DNA of 64,000 nt from Kineosphaera sp032229625 (GTDB taxonomy: Bacteria; Actinomycetota; Actinomycetes; Actinomycetales; Dermatophilaceae): positions 1-64,000 of the forward strand of contig JAVTVZ010000087.1 in assembly GCA_032229625.1 (NCBI GenBank). The letters run 5' to 3'. Under the pieces are notes generated by a model. The model saw only the letters and a list, made by a program, of their open reading frames with translations. It made no database searches and had not been told where the DNA came from. Position 1 is the stretch's first letter; each line of letters opens with the position of its first letter. Both the position numbers and the translations under genes were made by a program. Positions 16,602 to 25,798 of this stretch are shown here, one piece after another.

Positions 16602-17648
16602 GTGAGTGCTTGCTCGCGCCCAGCGAACGGCCGACCCGCGACGCGGGCCCTGGCGACCGTCCACGCCGGTGACGACCCGCTGTGGATGCGCCACGTCGCG
16701 GAATACCCGCTCCGGGCGCCGGGCACGATCGGCGGCCCGCGCGATCTGCTCGGGCTGTGGGCGGCGCACCGGGGGCGCGAGGTCGTCTTCCTCAACGGCG
16801 CCCACGGGCGCGCCCGCCGCTACCGCGACCTCGTCTTCGCCGTGCTGCTCAACACCCATCACCGGCTCACCGGACGGCCCCGGCCGCGGGTCGTCGTCTT
16901 CGACGCGACGTGGGAGCCGGGCAGCCGGGCCCTGGCCGCCGCGGCCCCCTGGCTGGCCCCGGTGCTGCCCCGGCTGGCCCGCACGGCGATCCGGGCCATC
17001 GACGGCCCGCACCTGCATTACGCCGTGCTCAGCACCGACGAGACCCGCAGCTTCCCGGACGTGTGGGGCGTCGACCCGCGACGGGTCGCCTTCCTGGCCT
17101 TCCCGCACACGATGTGGGAGCTGGAGCGGTATGCGGCCCTCGTCCACGACGGCGGCTACCTGTGGGCCGGTGGCAACTCGCTGCGCGACTACGACCTGCT
17201 CGCGCGGGCCGTGCGCGGGCTCGGCATCGAGACGCGGGTGCACGCCCGCTGGACACCACCGGGCGGGGACCCCGGCATCACCGCAGGTCAGGTGCCGCAT
17301 GAGGACTTCATGGCCGCGATGGCCGGCGCCCGTGCGGTCGTCGTGCCGCTGGCGCAGTCGGTGCGCAGCGCGGGCCAGCAGACCTATCTCAACGCGATGG
17401 TGCTCGGCAAGCCCGTCATCGTCACCGCGGCCCCCGGCGTGCTCGACTACATCCGCCCCGGCGTCACCGGCGTCGTCGTGCCGCCCGACGAGCGGGCGTT
17501 GTCCGCGGCCATCGCGCACGCGATGGATCCGGCCCACGCCGCCCACTACGCGCGGATGGGCGCGGCGGCCCGCGCCGACGTGCTCGAGCGCTTCACCGAG
17601 CACACCTACCGCGAGCAGCTGCTGCGCCTCGCGGGCCTCATCGACTGA
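16602..17648 (+). CDS. Glycosyltransferase family 4-like protein
   Basis: 348 residues. The C-terminal half has the GT-B pattern: GQVPHEDFMAAMAGARAVVVPL, then TYLNAMVLGKPVIVTAAPGVLDYI and a G-rich VTGVVVPPDERAL nucleotide-sugar site. The N-terminal half is divergent, with MWELERYAALVHDGGYLWAGG in the middle. Acceptor and sugar are not identifiable. GTG 16602 is chosen because TAGGCT (16588-16593) lies 8 bases upstream, suggesting a leaderless mRNA. It is the only plus-strand gene inside the helY-tat-paf block. Confidence 0.82.
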   Translation: MSACSRPANGRPATRALATVHAGDDPLWMRHVAEYPLRAPGTIGGPRDLLGLWAAHRGREVVFLNGAHGRARRYRDLVFAVLLNTHHRLTGRPRPRVVVFDATWEPGSRALAAAAPWLAPVLPRLARTAIRAIDGPHLHYAVLSTDETRSFPDVWGVDPRRVAFLAFPHTMWELERYAALVHDGGYLWAGGNSLRDYDLLARAVRGLGIETRVHARWTPPGGDPGITAGQVPHEDFMAAMAGARAVVVPLAQSVRSAGQQTYLNAMVLGKPVIVTAAPGVLDYIRPGVTGVVVPPDERALSAAIAHAMDPAHAAHYARMGAAARADVLERFTEHTYREQLLRLAGLID

Positions 17649-17724
17649 CGCGACCGACGGCGGGCGGTGGATGATCGGCCCCCGCAGCGCCGACCGGCGG
17701 CGGCACCGACCTGCGGCGGCCGGC

Positions 17725-18678
17725 TCAGAGCGGGCTGGCGGCGTCGTCGGGCAGGTCGGCCCAGTCGGGGCGCTGCTTGGCGCGGCGCTTGTCGAGCAGG
17801 AGCGCCACCCCGTAGGCCGCGAAATACAGCCCGCACATCGGCGCGGCCAGCGCGATCATGGTCCACGCGTCCGGCGTCGGGGTCATCATCGCGGCGAAGA
17901 CGAAGTTGAGGATCACCGCGATCCGCCAGCCCTTGAGCATGACGTGGGCCGGCAAGACGTGCGCGACGTTGAGCGCGACGAGCAGCACCGGCAGCAGGAA
18001 GGCCAACCCGAAGGCGAGGATGAAGCGGGTGACGAACGCGATGTACTGGTCGGCGGGGATGAGGTTCCACGCCCCCATCGGGGTGAACTCGATGAGCACC
18101 CGCACGGCGGTCGGCAGCACGTAGTTGGCCAGCGCACAGCCCCCGAGGAAGAGCGGGACCGCGGCGAGGATGAAGACGACGGCGGTCCGCTTCTCCTTCT
18201 TCGTCAGCCCCGGCACGATGAACGCCCACAGCTGCCAGAGCCACACCGGGCTGGCGAGGATGACACCGAGCCACAGGGCCACGGTCAGCTGCAGCCCGAA
18301 GGGCGTCGTCAACCCCTGATAGTTCAGTCCGATGTCGCCCCAGCCCTGGCGCACCTTGAGCTGCTGCAGCGGCCGCTGCAGGAAGTCCAGGAGCCAGTGG
18401 TATTCGACCCAGCCGACGACCGCGCCGAGCACGACTGCGATGACGCAGATGATGAGCCGGTTGCGCAGCTCGCGCAGGTGGTCTCCGAGGGACATGCGGC
18501 CCTCGGGGTCACGCTTCTTGCGGCGGGGCAGGCGCACCCGCCGACGTGTGACCACGGTGTCCGGCGGCGCGGCTTCGTCGGCGGGGACGGTCAGGGCGGC
18601 CTCGCCGGTGTCCCCAGCGTCCCCAGCGTCCCCGGTGCCCCCGGTGCCGGGGGTCTGGGGGTCCAGGCTCGTGCTCAT
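17725..18678 (-). CDS. tatC: Sec-independent protein translocase TatC
   Basis: 317 residues. TatC binds the twin-arginine signal peptide and forms the translocase with TatA in the cytoplasmic membrane. The conserved GRMSLGDHLRELRNRL start of the core, six membrane helices, and the FxxP-type loop FIVPGLTKKEKR are present. An N-terminal extension of about 60 residues carries short repeats (GTGGTGDAGDAGDTG) and a basic RRRVRLPRRKKR stretch. tatA lies 49 bases upstream on the same strand. The core is complete. Confidence 0.96.
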   Translation of the reverse strand: MSTSLDPQTPGTGGTGDAGDAGDTGEAALTVPADEAAPPDTVVTRRRVRLPRRKKRDPEGRMSLGDHLRELRNRLIICVIAVVLGAVVGWVEYHWLLDFLQRPLQQLKVRQGWGDIGLNYQGLTTPFGLQLTVALWLGVILASPVWLWQLWAFIVPGLTKKEKRTAVVFILAAVPLFLGGCALANYVLPTAVRVLIEFTPMGAWNLIPADQYIAFVTRFILAFGLAFLLPVLLVALNVAHVLPAHVMLKGWRIAVILNFVFAAMMTPTPDAWTMIALAAPMCGLYFAAYGVALLLDKRRAKQRPDWADLPDDAASPL

Positions 18679-18727
18679 CGCTGCGCTCCGGTGCTCAGGT
18701 CCGCCGGTGTCCGCCGCCCGACCGCGG

Positions 18728-19060
18728 TCAGGAGCGCGGCTGCGGGGTGTCGGTCGGCGCCTGCTGCGCGCCGCCCTGAGCTGCCTCGTCCGCGGCCTCC
18801 GGCCCCGTGCGTCCGGTGCGCCCGGTGTGTCCTGGTGTGCCCGGCTGCTCGGCCGTGCGGGCCTCGCCGCGCACCGTGTCCTGGCTCGCCGCGCTCGGCC
18901 GCGACTCGCCCTTCATCTCCTCGACCTCGGCCTTGAAGATGCGCATCGAGCGGCCCAGCGAGCGCGCCGCGTCGGGCAGACGCTTCCACCCGAAGACCAG
19001 GACGATGACGATGATGAGGACGACCAGATGCCATCCCTCGAAGAGTCCGCGCCATCCCAT
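18728..19060 (-). CDS. tatA: Sec-independent protein translocase TatA
   Basis: 110 residues. One N-terminal membrane helix (WHLVVLIIVIVLVF) is followed by the hinge and amphipathic helix GWKRLPDAARSLGRSMRIFK and an acidic stretch (AEVEEMKGE), the TatA/TatE pattern. The C-terminal 60 residues are Gly/Thr/Pro-rich with GHTGRTGRTG. It forms the channel oligomer working with TatC downstream. No TatB is seen nearby, as is common in actinobacteria where it is elsewhere or absent. Confidence 0.95.
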   Translation of the reverse strand: MGWRGLFEGWHLVVLIIVIVLVFGWKRLPDAARSLGRSMRIFKAEVEEMKGESRPSAASQDTVRGEARTAEQPGTPGHTGRTGRTGPEAADEAAQGGAQQAPTDTPQPRS

Positions 19061-19144
19061 GTCAGTTTCCTCCCGTGCGTGCCCCGGCCCTGCGGCGGTC
19101 GCGTGCCGACCGCCCCAGCCGGTGGCCCACGTCGTGTGTCACCG

Positions 19145-19220
19145 CTGTCGTAGATAACCGCTGTCGTAGGTCGAGCTGTCGTGGATCGAACTGTCGTGTC
19201 TCGAACTGTCGAAGGTCGCC
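19145..19220. repeat. Intergenic 15-base minisatellite between tatA and pafC
   Basis: Five copies beginning ctgtcg at 19145, 19161, 19176, 19191 and 19206 (15-16 bases apart), of the form ctgtcgtaggtcgag with drift. They lie upstream of tatA and downstream of pafC and fill the 211-base gap between these genes. Confidence 0.8.
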
Positions 19221-19271
19221 GACACCGCCCACGGTCGGCGCGCAGTCGCGCCGGGCATCGCGGCTGCGAGT

Positions 19272-20279
19272 CTACAGGTCGACCCCGTAGGCGAGCAGGG
19301 CCGCGCAGGCGCCGTCGGCCACCTCGCGGGCGAGCTGGGAAGGGGAGACGACCCGGGCCTGATCACCGAGGCGCCACAGCAGTCGGCGCACCCAGGACAG
19401 GTCCGAGACGTGCAGGACCACCAGTGCGGCGCCGCTGGGTCGCCCGTCCTCACCGGTGATCTCGGTGATCGACTCGTGCGGGTAGTAGTCGGCGACCCAG
19501 CGGGCGCCGGGCGCGAGCTCCAGCTCGACGACCACGTCGGAGCCGTCGCTGCGATACAGCCCGTCGTCGAGATCCCGGCGTCGCGCGCGGGCCCGCGCCG
19601 GTGGGGTGCCGTCGACGTCGAGCACCTGCATCGACTCGATCCGGTCGAGCCGGAAGAGGCGGGTGTCGGCGGCGCGGTGGCAGTAGGCCTCGAGATACCA
19701 GTGCCCGTCCTGGGCGTAGAGCCGCATCGGGTCGACGTCGCGGGTCGTCAGGTCGTCGCGGCTGGCGACGAGATAGTCGAGCCGCACCCGCCGGGCGTCG
19801 CGCAGGGCCTCCTGCAGGGCCAGGAGTCGGTCGGTCTCGGCCTCGTCGGCGACGTGCACGTGGATCCGACGCTCGGCGTCCTCGACGAGGGGTCGGGCGT
19901 GCGAGCCGGTCGCGGCCTCGAGCTTGGCCAGGGTCGACGCGACGATCCGGGAGTCCCCGAGCTGACCGGTGGCCTCGATGGCCCGCAGCGCCACGATGAG
20001 GGTGAGCGCCTCCTCCAGGCTCAGCCGCAGCGGCCGGGCGATCGTGTCGGCGTTGCCCAGATAGACCCGACCCGTCTCCCATTCGGCCTCGATGAGGTCG
20101 TCCGGCATGCCGCCGGGCAGGCCGCACAGGAAGAGCAGACCGAGGTCCTTCTCCAGCGCCTTGGGCGTGAGGCCGAATTCGCGGGCCGCCTCCGCCACCG
20201 TCACGCCCTGGTGCGCCAGCAGCCACGGCACCATCGTCAGGAGCCGCGCGACGCGCGCGGTCGAGGACTGCTGGCTCAT
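19272..20279 (-). CDS. pafC: WYL-domain transcriptional activator PafC
   Basis: 335 residues. N-terminal winged helix (ARLLTMVPWLLAHQGVTVAE, then AAREFGLTPKALEKDLGLL), middle domain and WYL domain (RVRLDYLVASRDDLTTRDVD, then PMRLYAQDGHWYLEAYCH). With PafB it forms the heteromeric activator of the LexA-independent DNA-damage response; single-stranded DNA has been proposed as the WYL ligand. Its ATG overlaps the pafB stop by ATGA at 20276-20279, the normal coupled arrangement. Four candidate target promoters are in this window. Confidence 0.95.
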   Translation of the reverse strand: MSQQSSTARVARLLTMVPWLLAHQGVTVAEAAREFGLTPKALEKDLGLLFLCGLPGGMPDDLIEAEWETGRVYLGNADTIARPLRLSLEEALTLIVALRAIEATGQLGDSRIVASTLAKLEAATGSHARPLVEDAERRIHVHVADEAETDRLLALQEALRDARRVRLDYLVASRDDLTTRDVDPMRLYAQDGHWYLEAYCHRAADTRLFRLDRIESMQVLDVDGTPPARARARRRDLDDGLYRSDGSDVVVELELAPGARWVADYYPHESITEITGEDGRPSGAALVVLHVSDLSWVRRLLWRLGDQARVVSPSQLAREVADGACAALLAYGVDL

Positions 20280-21437
20280 GGCGCGACCTCCTGCGCATCG
20301 GCGTCATCCCGTGCCGCGNNNNNNNNNNNNNNNNNNNNNNNNNNNNNNNNNNNNNNNNNNNNNNNNNNNNNNNNNNNNNNNNNNNNNNNNNNNNNNNNNN
20401 NNNNNNNNNNNNNNNNNNGTGTCGTCCCGCGTTGTGTCGTCCCGCGTCGCGTCGTCCCGCAGCACGCTGCGCAGGCGCGCGATCACGGCGGCACGCAACG
20501 ACTCCGGCTCGACGACGCGCACGTCCGGCCCGTACCAACAGATCTCGTCGACGAACCGGCGCTCGTCCCCGTAGGTGATCGACAGCTCGTCCCCGGCCGG
20601 GGCCTCCCCCGTGCCCGTCGCACCGGTCGCGCCACCGGCGCGCCGCCGCAGCGCGTGCGCGCGCCCGGCCCGCACCAGCAGCCGCGCGCTGCGATCGGCG
20701 TGCCCCTGCTCGCGCACGGTGAAGCGCACCGTCGAGCGGGGGTCGTGGTCGGCCGGGACCTCGTACGCGCCGGCCTGCCCGTCGCGGACCACCGGCCCGT
20801 CGATGCGCCCGAGGCGGAAGACGCGGGGCGCCTGCCGGTCGGTGTCGTAGCCCGTCAGATACCACCGGCCGTGCCACGAGGCGATGCCCCACGGCTGCAC
20901 GTGGCGGCGGGTCGCGGGCCCGCCCGAGCGCCGGTAGTCGAAGGCGATCGGCGCGGTCGCCAGCACCGCGGCGCGGACCGCCTCGAAGGCGGGCTCGGTG
21001 GTGCGGACCCGGGGCTCGACGCCGAGTGCGGGGCCGGCGTCCGCGTCGACGGCCACGCCGGCCGCCGCGAGCTTGCGCAGTGCCTCGGCCCCGGCGCCTT
21101 CGAGGGAGGCCCGGGTCCACGTCCGGGCCGCCAGGCTCAGCGCCGCGGCCTCCGACGGCGTGAACTCGATCTGCGGCAGGGCGTATTCACGCCGGTCGAT
21201 GAAGTATCCGGTGTCGTCCTCGAAGACGGGGTCGACGCGGCTGCGCAGCGGGATGCCCAGGTCACGCAACTCGACCTTGTCCCGCTCGAACATCCGGTCG
21301 AAGGCCTCGTCACCGACCTGCGCATACTGCGGCACGGCCCGCCGCACCTGGTCCTTGAGCAGGGGGCGGCGGGTGTGCAACAGGCAGATGACGAGGTTGA
21401 GCAGCCGCTCGACCTTCTCCGACGCCTGAGTGGCCAT
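20276..21437 (-). CDS. pafB: WYL-domain transcriptional activator PafB, interrupted by a gap near the 3' end
   Basis: N-terminal HTH (SEKVERLLNLVICLLHTRRP), then LLKDQVRRAVPQY, WYL segment FDYRRSGGPATRRHVQPWGI and the C-terminal regulator region are intact from ATG 21437. The last readable codons give RDDATRDDTTRDD, a 5-residue repeat, and then 100 N. On the far side the frame that ends in an ATGA overlap with pafC reads AARDDADAQEVAP, continuing the RDD repeat. I take that as the true end, so the gap length must be a multiple of three. The frame implied by exactly 100 N would stop earlier, at 20304. The protein is probably functional with a repetitive tail. Confidence 0.88.
20319..20418. other. 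Assembly gap, 100 N, in pafB tail repeats
   Basis: No long duplicated flank. The right flank holds three 15-base repeats (gtcgtcccgc at 20421, 20436, 20451). The gap is likely an unresolved minisatellite. Confidence 0.9.
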
Positions 21438-21461
21438 CGGCGATCGCTGAGGGTCGCCCGA

Positions 21462-21848
21462 TCAGCGCACGTCGACGAGGTCGACGACGAAGATGAGGCA
21501 CTCGCCGGGCTTGATGACGTTGCCCGCGCCACGGTCGCCGTAGCCCAGGTGCGCCGGGATCGTCAGCTTGCGACGACCGCCGACCTTCATGCCGAGCAGG
21601 CCCTGGTCCCAGCCCGCGATGACGCGGCCGACGCCGACGGGGAAGTCCAGCGGAGCGCCGCGGTCCCACGAGGAGTCGAACTCCTCCCCGGTGGAGTGCG
21701 CGACCCCGACGTAATGGGCGCTGACGACCTGGCCGGGGCCGGCAGTGGCGCCGTCGCCCTCCCAGAGGTCCTCGATGACAAGATCCTCCGGCGGCGCGGA
21801 CTCCGGGAAGTCGATCTCCGGCTTGCCGACAGTGGGGTCGAACGGCAT
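21462..21848 (-). CDS. FKBP-type peptidyl-prolyl isomerase, cytoplasmic
   Basis: 128 residues, a single FKBP domain: VVSAHYVGVAHSTGEEFDSS, WDRGAPLDFPVGVGRVIAGW, DQGLLGMKVGGRRKLTIPAH, LGYGDRGAGNVIKPGECLIF. The binding-site aromatic and Asp residues of FKBPs are kept. No signal peptide. ATG 21848 is preceded by AAGGAG. It sits between the lipoprotein FKBP and pafB on the minus strand, the position these isomerases take in many actinobacterial proteasome loci. Confidence 0.94.
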   Translation of the reverse strand: MPFDPTVGKPEIDFPESAPPEDLVIEDLWEGDGATAGPGQVVSAHYVGVAHSTGEEFDSSWDRGAPLDFPVGVGRVIAGWDQGLLGMKVGGRRKLTIPAHLGYGDRGAGNVIKPGECLIFVVDLVDVR

Positions 21849-21968
21849 GGTGCTCCTTCGAACGGGTGTCTGGTCCCGGCACACGCTACCCCGTGCGGGC
21901 GTGCGCGCCGGGCACGGCCCCGGCGCGCCGGGCCCGTCGGCCCGGTCGTCGGCCGGCCGGACCTCGGG

Positions 21969-23000
21969 TCAGCTCGCGTCGAGGATGTCGAGCACGAAGA
22001 CGAGGGTGTCGGTGCCCTTGATCTGGCCGTCCGGGGAGCCGGTCGCGCCATAGCCGTCCTTGGGCGGCACGACGAGCAGCAGTCGCGTGCCGACGGTCTG
22101 GCCGACGATGTGCTCGTCCCACGCCTTGATGAGCGAGCCCGTGCCGATGGGGAACTCGGCGTAGCCCTGCGGCTGCTTGCCCGAATAGTCGAACGGCTTG
22201 CTCGGGTCGCGCCACGTCACGCCGGTGTAGCTGACCCGCACCGTCTGACCGGCGACGACGCGCGGGCCGTTGCCGATGATGAGCGGCTCGGCGACGGTCT
22301 CCTTCGGCGGGTCGGTCTTGGGGACCGTGATCTTTGCCGGGTCCTTGGGGGTCGCGCCCATCGTCACCGTCGGCAGGCCCGCCTTCGGCGGCACCGCCGT
22401 GCCCTGGGCCTCCTTCAGCGGCGCGGTCGCGCTCACCGGCTCGAGCAGGTAGAGCAGCGTGTCCGAGGCCTTGATGTCGAGCTTCTCGTCGCCGGCCGAG
22501 CCCATCGCGTCGGCGGCGGGAATGGCCAGGAGGATCTGCGAGCCGATCTTCTGCCCGATGAGCGCCTGGAACTGCGGGATCTGCCCGATCGGCAGCGTCA
22601 CCGGCTTGTCCCCCCACATCGTGGCGCGTGCCTTGCCGTCGCGGGCGTTGACCAGCAGGTATTTGGTGACGACCTTCTGATCCGCCGTGATCGTCGCGCC
22701 CGTGCCGGCGGAGATGACCCGGTGCTCGGGCTGGGCCACCGTCAGCGGCACCTGCGGCAGCTTGAGGGTCGGCGCCTCGGAGCTGCCGGTGCCCGCCTCG
22801 ACCGTGATCTGGTCGAGGATGCCCGAGCTCGTCGTCGGGGTCGCGGTCGGGGTCGCGGTCTGCCCGGGGGTCGTCGCGTCGCCCCCGTCGCCTCCGCCGC
22901 AGCCGGCCAGGAGCAGCACGGGCACGAGGCAGGCGACGGCGAGAGGACCCGAGCGCAGAGACGGGGCGCTGCGACGGAGGGCACGGGGAGACGAAGTCAC
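21969..23000 (-). CDS. Lipoprotein with tandem FKBP domains
   Basis: 343 residues from GTG 23000. Signal peptide with lipobox LLLAGCGGG makes it a lipoprotein on the outer face of the membrane. A Thr/Pro linker is followed by two FKBP folds. The first (VTKYLLVNARDGKARA ... LLAIPAADAMGS) has lost several active-site residues. The second (VRVSYTGVTWRDPSKPFDYS ... LVVPPKDGYGATG) is standard. It probably assists folding of exported proteins. The frame upstream of the GTG has no signal sequence, which decides the start. Confidence 0.9.
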   Translation of the reverse strand: MTSSPRALRRSAPSLRSGPLAVACLVPVLLLAGCGGGDGGDATTPGQTATPTATPTTSSGILDQITVEAGTGSSEAPTLKLPQVPLTVAQPEHRVISAGTGATITADQKVVTKYLLVNARDGKARATMWGDKPVTLPIGQIPQFQALIGQKIGSQILLAIPAADAMGSAGDEKLDIKASDTLLYLLEPVSATAPLKEAQGTAVPPKAGLPTVTMGATPKDPAKITVPKTDPPKETVAEPLIIGNGPRVVAGQTVRVSYTGVTWRDPSKPFDYSGKQPQGYAEFPIGTGSLIKAWDEHIVGQTVGTRLLLVVPPKDGYGATGSPDGQIKGTDTLVFVLDILDAS

Positions 23001-23177
23001 GCGACAACCTTCGGGGGAAGCGTGCCGGCGGCATGGGATACACGCCGCGGCGGTGCGATCAGGGCTTTTCACGATAGCCCGCCGACCTGGAGCCAGGCTG
23101 GCCGCCATCCGAATCGACGTCGGGCCGTGGTGAATTCGTTGGCCGACTGTGACCTTCGTCGTCGATCGCGGCGGCGG

Positions 23178-24745
23178 TTACGGGCCGCCGATGCCCGTGG
23201 AGTCCCCCGGCGGGCCGTCCGCGGCCTCCAGGAGCCGGTCGACCCGCGGGTCGCTCGCCGCGAAGGGGTCCTTGCACAGCACGGTGCGGCCCGCCCCGTC
23301 GTTGAGGCGCAGGTGCGTCCAATCGACGGTGTAGTCGCGGCCGTGACGGCGCGCGATCCCCACGAAGGCGCCGCGCATCGCCGCCCGCGTCGTGGCCGGT
23401 GGCTCGCTCACGGCCCGAGTCACCTGCTCGTCGGTGACGTGCCGGGTGGCGCCGCCGCGCGCCTGCGTCAGCTCGAAGAGCCCGCGGCCGGGCCGCACGT
23501 CGTGATAGGCGAGGTCGAGCTGAGCGATCCGCGGGTCCTCCAGGCCGACGCCGAGGCGCTCGGCATAGCGGGTGAGGATCCGCCGCTTGAGCACCCAGTC
23601 GACGTCCGCGGCCACGTCGTCGAGCCGGTCGGTCTCGACCGCGGTGAGGACGCGATCCCAGAGCTGCAGCACCGGCTCGTCGTGCGCCGCCGCCGCGCCC
23701 GTGCGCGCGACGAAGGCCGCCGCCCGCTCCTGATACTCCCGCTGCAGCTGGGTCGCGCTGAGACGTCGCCCGCTCGTCAGGTCGACCTCGACGGTGCCGG
23801 TGGGGTCGCGGGTGATGGCGCGGATCGCCAGGGCCGGGCTCGCCAGGGTCAGGTCCGGCAGCGGCTCCCCCGCCTCGTGCATCCGCAGCACGAGGTCGGT
23901 GGCGCCGACCTTGAGCAGCGTGCTGCTCTGGGCGAGGTTGGAGTCGCCGACGATGACGTGCAGCCGGCGATAGAGCTCGGCGTCGGCGTGCGGCTCGTCG
24001 CGGGTGTTGATCATCGGGCGGCTGCGGGTCGTCGCGCTCGACGTCGCCTCCCACATGACGTCGGCCCGCTGGCTCAGGTGGAAGTCGGCGCGGTCCCCCT
24101 CGGCGGTGCGCTCGCGCACGAGCCGGCCCGCGCCGCAGACGATCTGGCGCGAGACGAGGAAAGGCGTGAGCACCTCACCGAGGCGGGCCAGGTCGCTGCG
24201 CCGGGAGACCAGGTAGTTCTCGTGGCAGCCGTAGGAGTTGCCCATCGAGTCGAGGTTGTTCTTGAAGAGGTAGACGGTGCCGGCCAGCCCGGCCTCGGCG
24301 ATGTGGGCACCGGCCTCGTCGACGAGCCCGAGCAGGAGCCGGTGCCCGGCGGCGTCCTGCGCGAGCAGGTCGGTCAGGTCGTCGCACTCGGCCGTCGCGT
24401 ACTCNNNNNNNNNNNNNNNNNNNNNNNNNNNNNNNNNNNNNNNNNNNNNNNNNNNNNNNNNNNNNNNNNNNNNNNNNNNNNNNNNNNNNNNNNNNNNNNN
24501 NNNNCGGCGTCCTGCGCGAGCAGGTCGGTCAGGTCGTCGCACTCGGCCGTCGCGTACTCGGGGTGGTTGCCGACGTCGAGATACAGCCGGGATCCGTTGG
24601 GCAGGAAGACGTTCGACGAGCGGCCCCAGGCGACGACGCTGCGGAACATGTAGCGCGCGACCTCCTCGGGGCCCAGCGTGCGCCGCCCCTCGTGGGTGCA
24701 CGTCAGCCCGTATTCGGTCTCGAGGCCGAAGATCCGTCGGTCCAT
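23178..24745 (-). CDS. pafA: Pup-protein ligase PafA, split by an assembly gap
   Basis: PafA ligates deamidated Pup to substrate lysines using ATP. The start RRIFGLETEYGLTCTHEG with the catalytic-site glutamates, FLPNGSRLYLDVGNHPEYAT with the key Asp at 57, LFKNNLDSMGNSYGCHENYL and SRPMINTRDEPHADAELYRR identify it. WGRSSNVFLPNG and HENYLVSR distinguish PafA from Dop. A 100-N gap with a 55-base duplicated flank interrupts it. Removing 155 bases leaves 1413 bases and an uninterrupted 470-residue protein. The start is 4 bases after the prcA stop. Confidence 0.95.
24405..24504. other. Assembly gap in pafA with 55-base duplicated flanks
   Basis: Bases 24350-24404 and 24505-24559 are identical (begin cggcgtcctg, end cgcgtactc). 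They are overlapping contig ends that were not merged. Confidence 0.95.
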
Positions 24746-24748
24746 CGC

Positions 24749-25798
24749 CTACTCGCGCTCCTCGTCGCGCGGCGCCCGGGGCCGCGCAGTCTCGTCCCGC
24801 GGCGTCTGTGCCTGAGGCGTCTCGTCCGGTGGTGTCTGACCCGGTGGCGTCTGACCCGGTGGCGTCTCGACGGGTGGCGTCTCGACGGGTGGTGTCTCAC
24901 CCGCTGGCGCCCGCTCCGGCGGTGTCGGCGCCGTGCGCTGGGTCGCCGGGTTGGACACGCCACCGGGCGGTGCGTCGCGGTGCTGCGGCACGGGGGTGCC
25001 CGAGGTCGTCAGCACCAGGTCGTCGGCGTCGGGCAGGTCCGCCGTCGGGTCTGCGGCGTTGAGCAGATGGCCCAGCAGCGGCGCGGGGATGCGACGGAAC
25101 GTGCGTCGCGGCCGCGTCCGGTCCAGCACCGCGACCTCCAGGTCGACCTCCAGGTCGCGGGCGGCCGGCGCGACGGCGTCGCCGGCGGGCCCACCGGGCG
25201 GCGCGACGGCGGCGGGTGCTCCCGGCGGGACGGGCGCGGACAGTGCCGTCACCGCGACACGCAGAGCCTGCGCCAGGTGCAGACCCGGCCGCCACTGCGC
25301 CGCCATGACCGCGGCGGCGGCCTCGGTCGCGCCGCCCATGACGACATACCCGTGCTCGTCGGCGACCGAGCCGTCGTAGGTCAACCGGTAGATCTGGTCC
25401 TCGTCGGGCCGGCGCCCCACCTCGGCGACGACGATCTCGACCTCGTAGGGCTTGTGCTCCTGGGTGAAGACCGTGCCGAGGGTCTGGGCGTAGGCGTTGG
25501 CCAGGCCGCGGGCGGTGACGTCGGCCCGGTCGTAGGAGTAGCCGCGCAGGTCGGCATACCGCACGCCGGCGACCCGCAGGTTCTCGAACTCGTTGTACTT
25601 GCCGACGGCGGCGAAGCCGATCCGGTCGTAGATCTCGCTGATCTTGTGCAGCGCCCGCGACGGGTTCTGGGCGACGAAGGCGATGCCGCCCTCGTAGCCG
25701 AGCACGACGACCGAGCGGCCGCGCGCGATCCCCTTGCGGGCGTAGTCGGCCCGGTCCTTCATGACCTGCTCGGGCGAGACGTAGAAGGGCTGGGTCAT
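24749..25798 (-). CDS. prcA: 20S proteasome alpha subunit PrcA with long repetitive C-terminal tail
   Basis: 349 residues, against about 230-260 usual. The first 190 residues are a normal alpha subunit: MTQPFYVSPEQVMKDRADYA, gate region, YDRIGFAAVGKYNEFENLRV, YTQTLGT-like AYAQTLGTVFTQEHKP and YDGSVADEHGY. Residues 288-349 are a proline-rich tail made of TPPVE/TPPGQ units, coded by eight 15-base repeats (24801-24912). The alpha C-termini lie on the ring face where Mpa docks, so the tail could affect access, or may simply be disordered. It overlaps prcB by ATGA. Confidence 0.95.
   Translation of the reverse strand: MTQPFYVSPEQVMKDRADYARKGIARGRSVVVLGYEGGIAFVAQNPSRALHKISEIYDRIGFAAVGKYNEFENLRVAGVRYADLRGYSYDRADVTARGLANAYAQTLGTVFTQEHKPYEVEIVVAEVGRRPDEDQIYRLTYDGSVADEHGYVVMGGATEAAAAVMAAQWRPGLHLAQALRVAVTALSAPVPPGAPAAVAPPGGPAGDAVAPAARDLEVDLEVAVLDRTRPRRTFRRIPAPLLGHLLNAADPTADLPDADDLVLTTSGTPVPQHRDAPPGGVSNPATQRTAPTPPERAPAGETPPVETPPVETPPGQTPPGQTPPDETPQAQTPRDETARPRAPRDEERE
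24801..24912 (-). repeat. 15-base coding minisatellite in prcA, eight copies
   Basis: ggcgtct or ggtgtct recurs at 24801, 24816, 24831, 24846, 24861, 24876 and 24891, with ggcgccc at 24906, exactly 15 bases apart. On the coding strand it gives 5-residue TPPxx units. Confidence 0.92.

Noticed and set aside
19145..19220. CRISPR-like array
   Set aside because: Units are contiguous 15-base tandem repeats without unique spacers. The same holds for the other minisatellites.
21858..21871. LexA/SOS box near the FKBP start
   Set aside because: Only the left half (TCGAAC) is present; the right half does not match.
24374..24745. Truncated or frameshifted pafA
   Set aside because: The break is the 100-N gap with a 55-base duplicate; merging restores the full frame.
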